Of a stretch of DNA of 64,000 bases, positions 62,224-64,000 are shown piece by piece; the first letter of the stretch is position 1, and each line of letters begins with the position of its first letter. Below the pieces are notes generated by a model. It worked only from the letters and a program-made list of their open reading frames with translations. It made no database searches and was not told the origin of the DNA. Origin of the DNA: Carallia brachiata (lineage: Eukaryota > Streptophyta > Magnoliopsida > Malpighiales > Rhizophoraceae); NCBI GenBank assembly GCA_021464245.1, contig JADCRB010000005.1:2108001-2172000 (forward strand), given 5' to 3'. A program made the position numbers and the translations under genes.

Positions 62224-62355
62224 ACCAGCAATAGCTAGATTGGTTGAAGGAAGTGTCCTCCAATCACGGGACTGTGGTTCGAATTCCAGTCCCGTCCCTC
62301 ATCCTACCCTCACTTGCTGCTAGACTACCAGCTCTAATAGATATATATATATATA

Positions 62356-62389
<34 letters not shown>

Positions 62390-63995
62390 TATAAGTTAGT
62401 TGTTACTTGATGAGTTTTGATAGATAGTAAATTAGTGATGGTGTCTTCCTCAGGTTGACAAAGGGTTTGTTGCCCAAGTGGCGGATGTGGTGGGCGGGCG
62501 ATTGGCTCCGTTGAATGAAGAGCAAAAAAGGGCAGCTGAAAAGAGTATTGTTGGTGAATTTAGTGATGTCAAGCATGTCAGGGGAATTCTCTCTATGGGG
62601 AGGTCAGATTTCCTGTTTTTTTTTTTTTTTTTTTGCTCAATTTCCTTCTCAATCAATAATTTTATTGCACTCGTGTGTTCTATTGTATTGGGAATGAATT
62701 ACTATTTCATGGAGTTTTTGTTAAGCTTTCCGTAGAGGAGTTCTCTTCATTAAATCAATGTCTGGTGTTGATGGGTGCTTGGAAATGTGGAAACTTTGAA
62801 CAATCTGAACTGAGAGTAGTAGAAGCATGCACAACTCTGTGAAAAGATACAGTAGTCGATAGGGAGGAAAGCAAAGAGAGTTGTTGAGCCCTACTCGCTA
62901 AATGCTTTGTACTTGGGTGTTTAATAGACATCCAGCTTCTAGCTGTGTCAATTGTAAGAGTCACTCTTGTAATTTGTCCAGTCTAATCCATTCTTAATGC
63001 ATCTGATTTCAACACCATCAAGCTTAGAGAACTTGGTTATTGTCTAGTTTTGATTTCTTAATCTTACATCTATTTTGCTTCATTATAGATATGAGGATCC
63101 AAACAGTGCACAGTCCTCTTTCTCAATGCTACTTGGTGATGCTCCTCATCTTGATGGCCAGGTTTGGTGATTCTACTTGTCCAAAGCTCTTTTGCGGGCA
63201 AGTATTAATTCGCAATCTGATGTTTAATCGGTTCTCTTCAGTATGCAATATTTGGTAGAGTTACTAAAGGGGATGAGACATTGACAAAGCTTGAGCAGCT
63301 TCCTACTCGTCGTGAGGGTATCTTTGTAATGGTATGATTCTGATTGGCTTGTCACTCCTACCATCCTTAGCAAAATGATGCAGAATGTTCGACATTTAAC
63401 TTTGATCTTAAGATGAGCCATTACATACATTGATGAAAGCTGTCTTTACTTAGATAATCAGATTATACTGTTATTGCTGATGAAGTGTGAAGCTGAATAT
63501 CAATTCCATGGAAGATTGCATAGGCAGGGTGGGGGGAAGGGGGCGCGGGGGGCTGTTTCACTTAATAATAAGAGCTTCATCTGTCCTTCTCTTAGGCAGT
63601 ATGTGGACATCTAAACCAGATTTAATTGGGATATGGAACACAGCATATGCTTCATCCTTTTCCATAAAGCATGTGTAAATAATTGATCCACAAATCCAGT
63701 TTGTTGATCTTATTCTAGGATTTATCCAATGTGCACAGCCGCATGGCTACGAGTTCTTTAATTCTCTCCCATCAATGCAGTGAGAAGGAGAGGATAACTC
63801 CATACAGTTTCCATTATGACAAACCTATAACTTGCATCTATAGTGACAACTCTTAGTTAGTATTATCATCCGTTGGGCCACTGCTTTAGCAAGATAAGCT
63901 AATTTTTGATGTTCTCTTTCCTTGTTTTCCCCCTGGTTTCACTATTGTTTTGCAGCCAACTGAGCGCATCACAATTCTTTCATCATATTATTATG
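61845..63995 (+). CDS. CYP23: Cyclophilin-type peptidyl-prolyl isomerase CYP23 (partial, 3' end outside window)
   Basis: Six exons can be joined in frame: 61845-61958, 62035-62148, 62454-62602, 63089-63161, 63242-63331 and 63956-63995. The last ends in a GTAAG donor at the window edge. They give about 194 residues. An N-terminal hydrophobic segment (IVGLVVGVAAFVAGVGAS) suggests a signal peptide or anchor, so secretory-pathway targeting. The domain follows: VVFQTNYGDIEFGFFPSVAP, HFFRVDKGFVAQVADV, RGILSMGR, HLDGQYAIFGRV, LEQLPTR. It is a divergent cyclophilin. The FFR Arg and GF Phe of the active site are kept, but the usual W and H near HLDGKHVVFG are H and Y, so isomerase activity and cyclosporin binding may be weak. 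Arabidopsis CYP23 (At1g26940) has the same features (from memory). Start ATG at 61845 opens exon 1 and gives phase 0 at 38 codons. Confidence 0.88.
62181..62387. repeat. AT/GT microsatellites flanking an intronic insertion in CYP23
   Basis: In the second intron, (AT)n(GT)n at about 62176-62220 and (AT)n...(GT)n at about 62340-62387 bracket a non-repetitive 120-bp block. The duplicated AT-then-GT arrangement on both sides suggests that the block inserted into a microsatellite and duplicated part of it. Confidence 0.75.
62221..62340 (+). mobile_element. tRNA-derived SINE in CYP23 intron 2
   Basis: The block contains AATAGCTAGATTGGTTGAAG (A-box-like, TRGCNNAGNNGG), then about 35 nt later GTGGTTCGAATTCC (B-box, GGTTCGANNCC), inside a strong stem CGGGACT...AGTCCCG. 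It is not a canonical tRNA because the acceptor ends do not pair. Orientation is the same as the host gene. It lies in the intron and does not disturb the splice sites used in the exon model. Confidence 0.6.
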
Positions 63996-64000
63996 GTAAG

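Noticed and set aside
62221..62340. Functional tRNA gene in the CYP23 intron
   Set aside because: Only box A/B-like motifs and one strong stem; no cloverleaf.

Overview
This is a window of plant nuclear DNA, almost certainly from a core eudicot and probably a rosid. It is strongly AT-rich, has spliced genes with GT...AG introns, and is dense in short homopolymers, microsatellites, MITEs and SINEs. There is no operon structure, and no rRNA gene, tRNA gene or CRISPR array that I can support. Most short ORFs are chance products of AT-rich or palindromic repeat DNA.

Only five protein-coding loci can be defended. In order they are: a class I TCP transcription factor of the TCP15/TCP14 type (7518-8459, +); a small secreted S1/SPH-type (plant self-incompatibility-like) protein with its own TATA box (14070-14516, +); an acidic plant-specific protein of unknown function (26300-26935, -) whose start is fixed by a TATA box at 27081-27090; an F-box/kelch-repeat gene of the SKIP11/At1g26930 type (41458-42741, -) with a probable 5' UTR intron and two small frameshifts as sequenced; and a divergent cyclophilin of the CYP23 type (61845-63995, +), with six exons visible and the last part outside the window.

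From memory of the Arabidopsis chromosome 1 duplicated blocks, At1g26920 (unknown acidic protein), At1g26930 (kelch F-box) and At1g26940 (CYP23) are neighbours, and TCP15 (At1g69690) lies close to At1g69760 in the paralogous block. The window therefore looks like an expanded conserved microsyntenic block, with the S1-like gene as an extra resident. The genes do not form an obvious pathway.

The intergenic space (about 90 percent of the window) is a small museum of transposable elements: two related Mutator-like MITEs (6435-7034 and 10660-11062), other long-TIR elements (36875-37457, 46511-47600, 55900-56123), PIF/Harbinger-like MITEs with TTA/TAA duplications (4403-5017, 23162-23765, 59948-60227), a non-autonomous Helitron (29662-30086), a decayed RTE-clade non-LTR retrotransposon (20485-22270, -), a LINE RNase H remnant (15850-16552), and several tRNA-derived SINEs, one with a perfect 18-bp target-site duplication (15527-15691).

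I found no convincing evidence for a previously undescribed biological system. The items most worth checking are the microsynteny, the frameshifted F-box/kelch gene, the cyclophilin with altered active-site residues, the cluster of TCP-binding motifs at 23811-23874, and the unexplained GC-rich island at 9240-9640.
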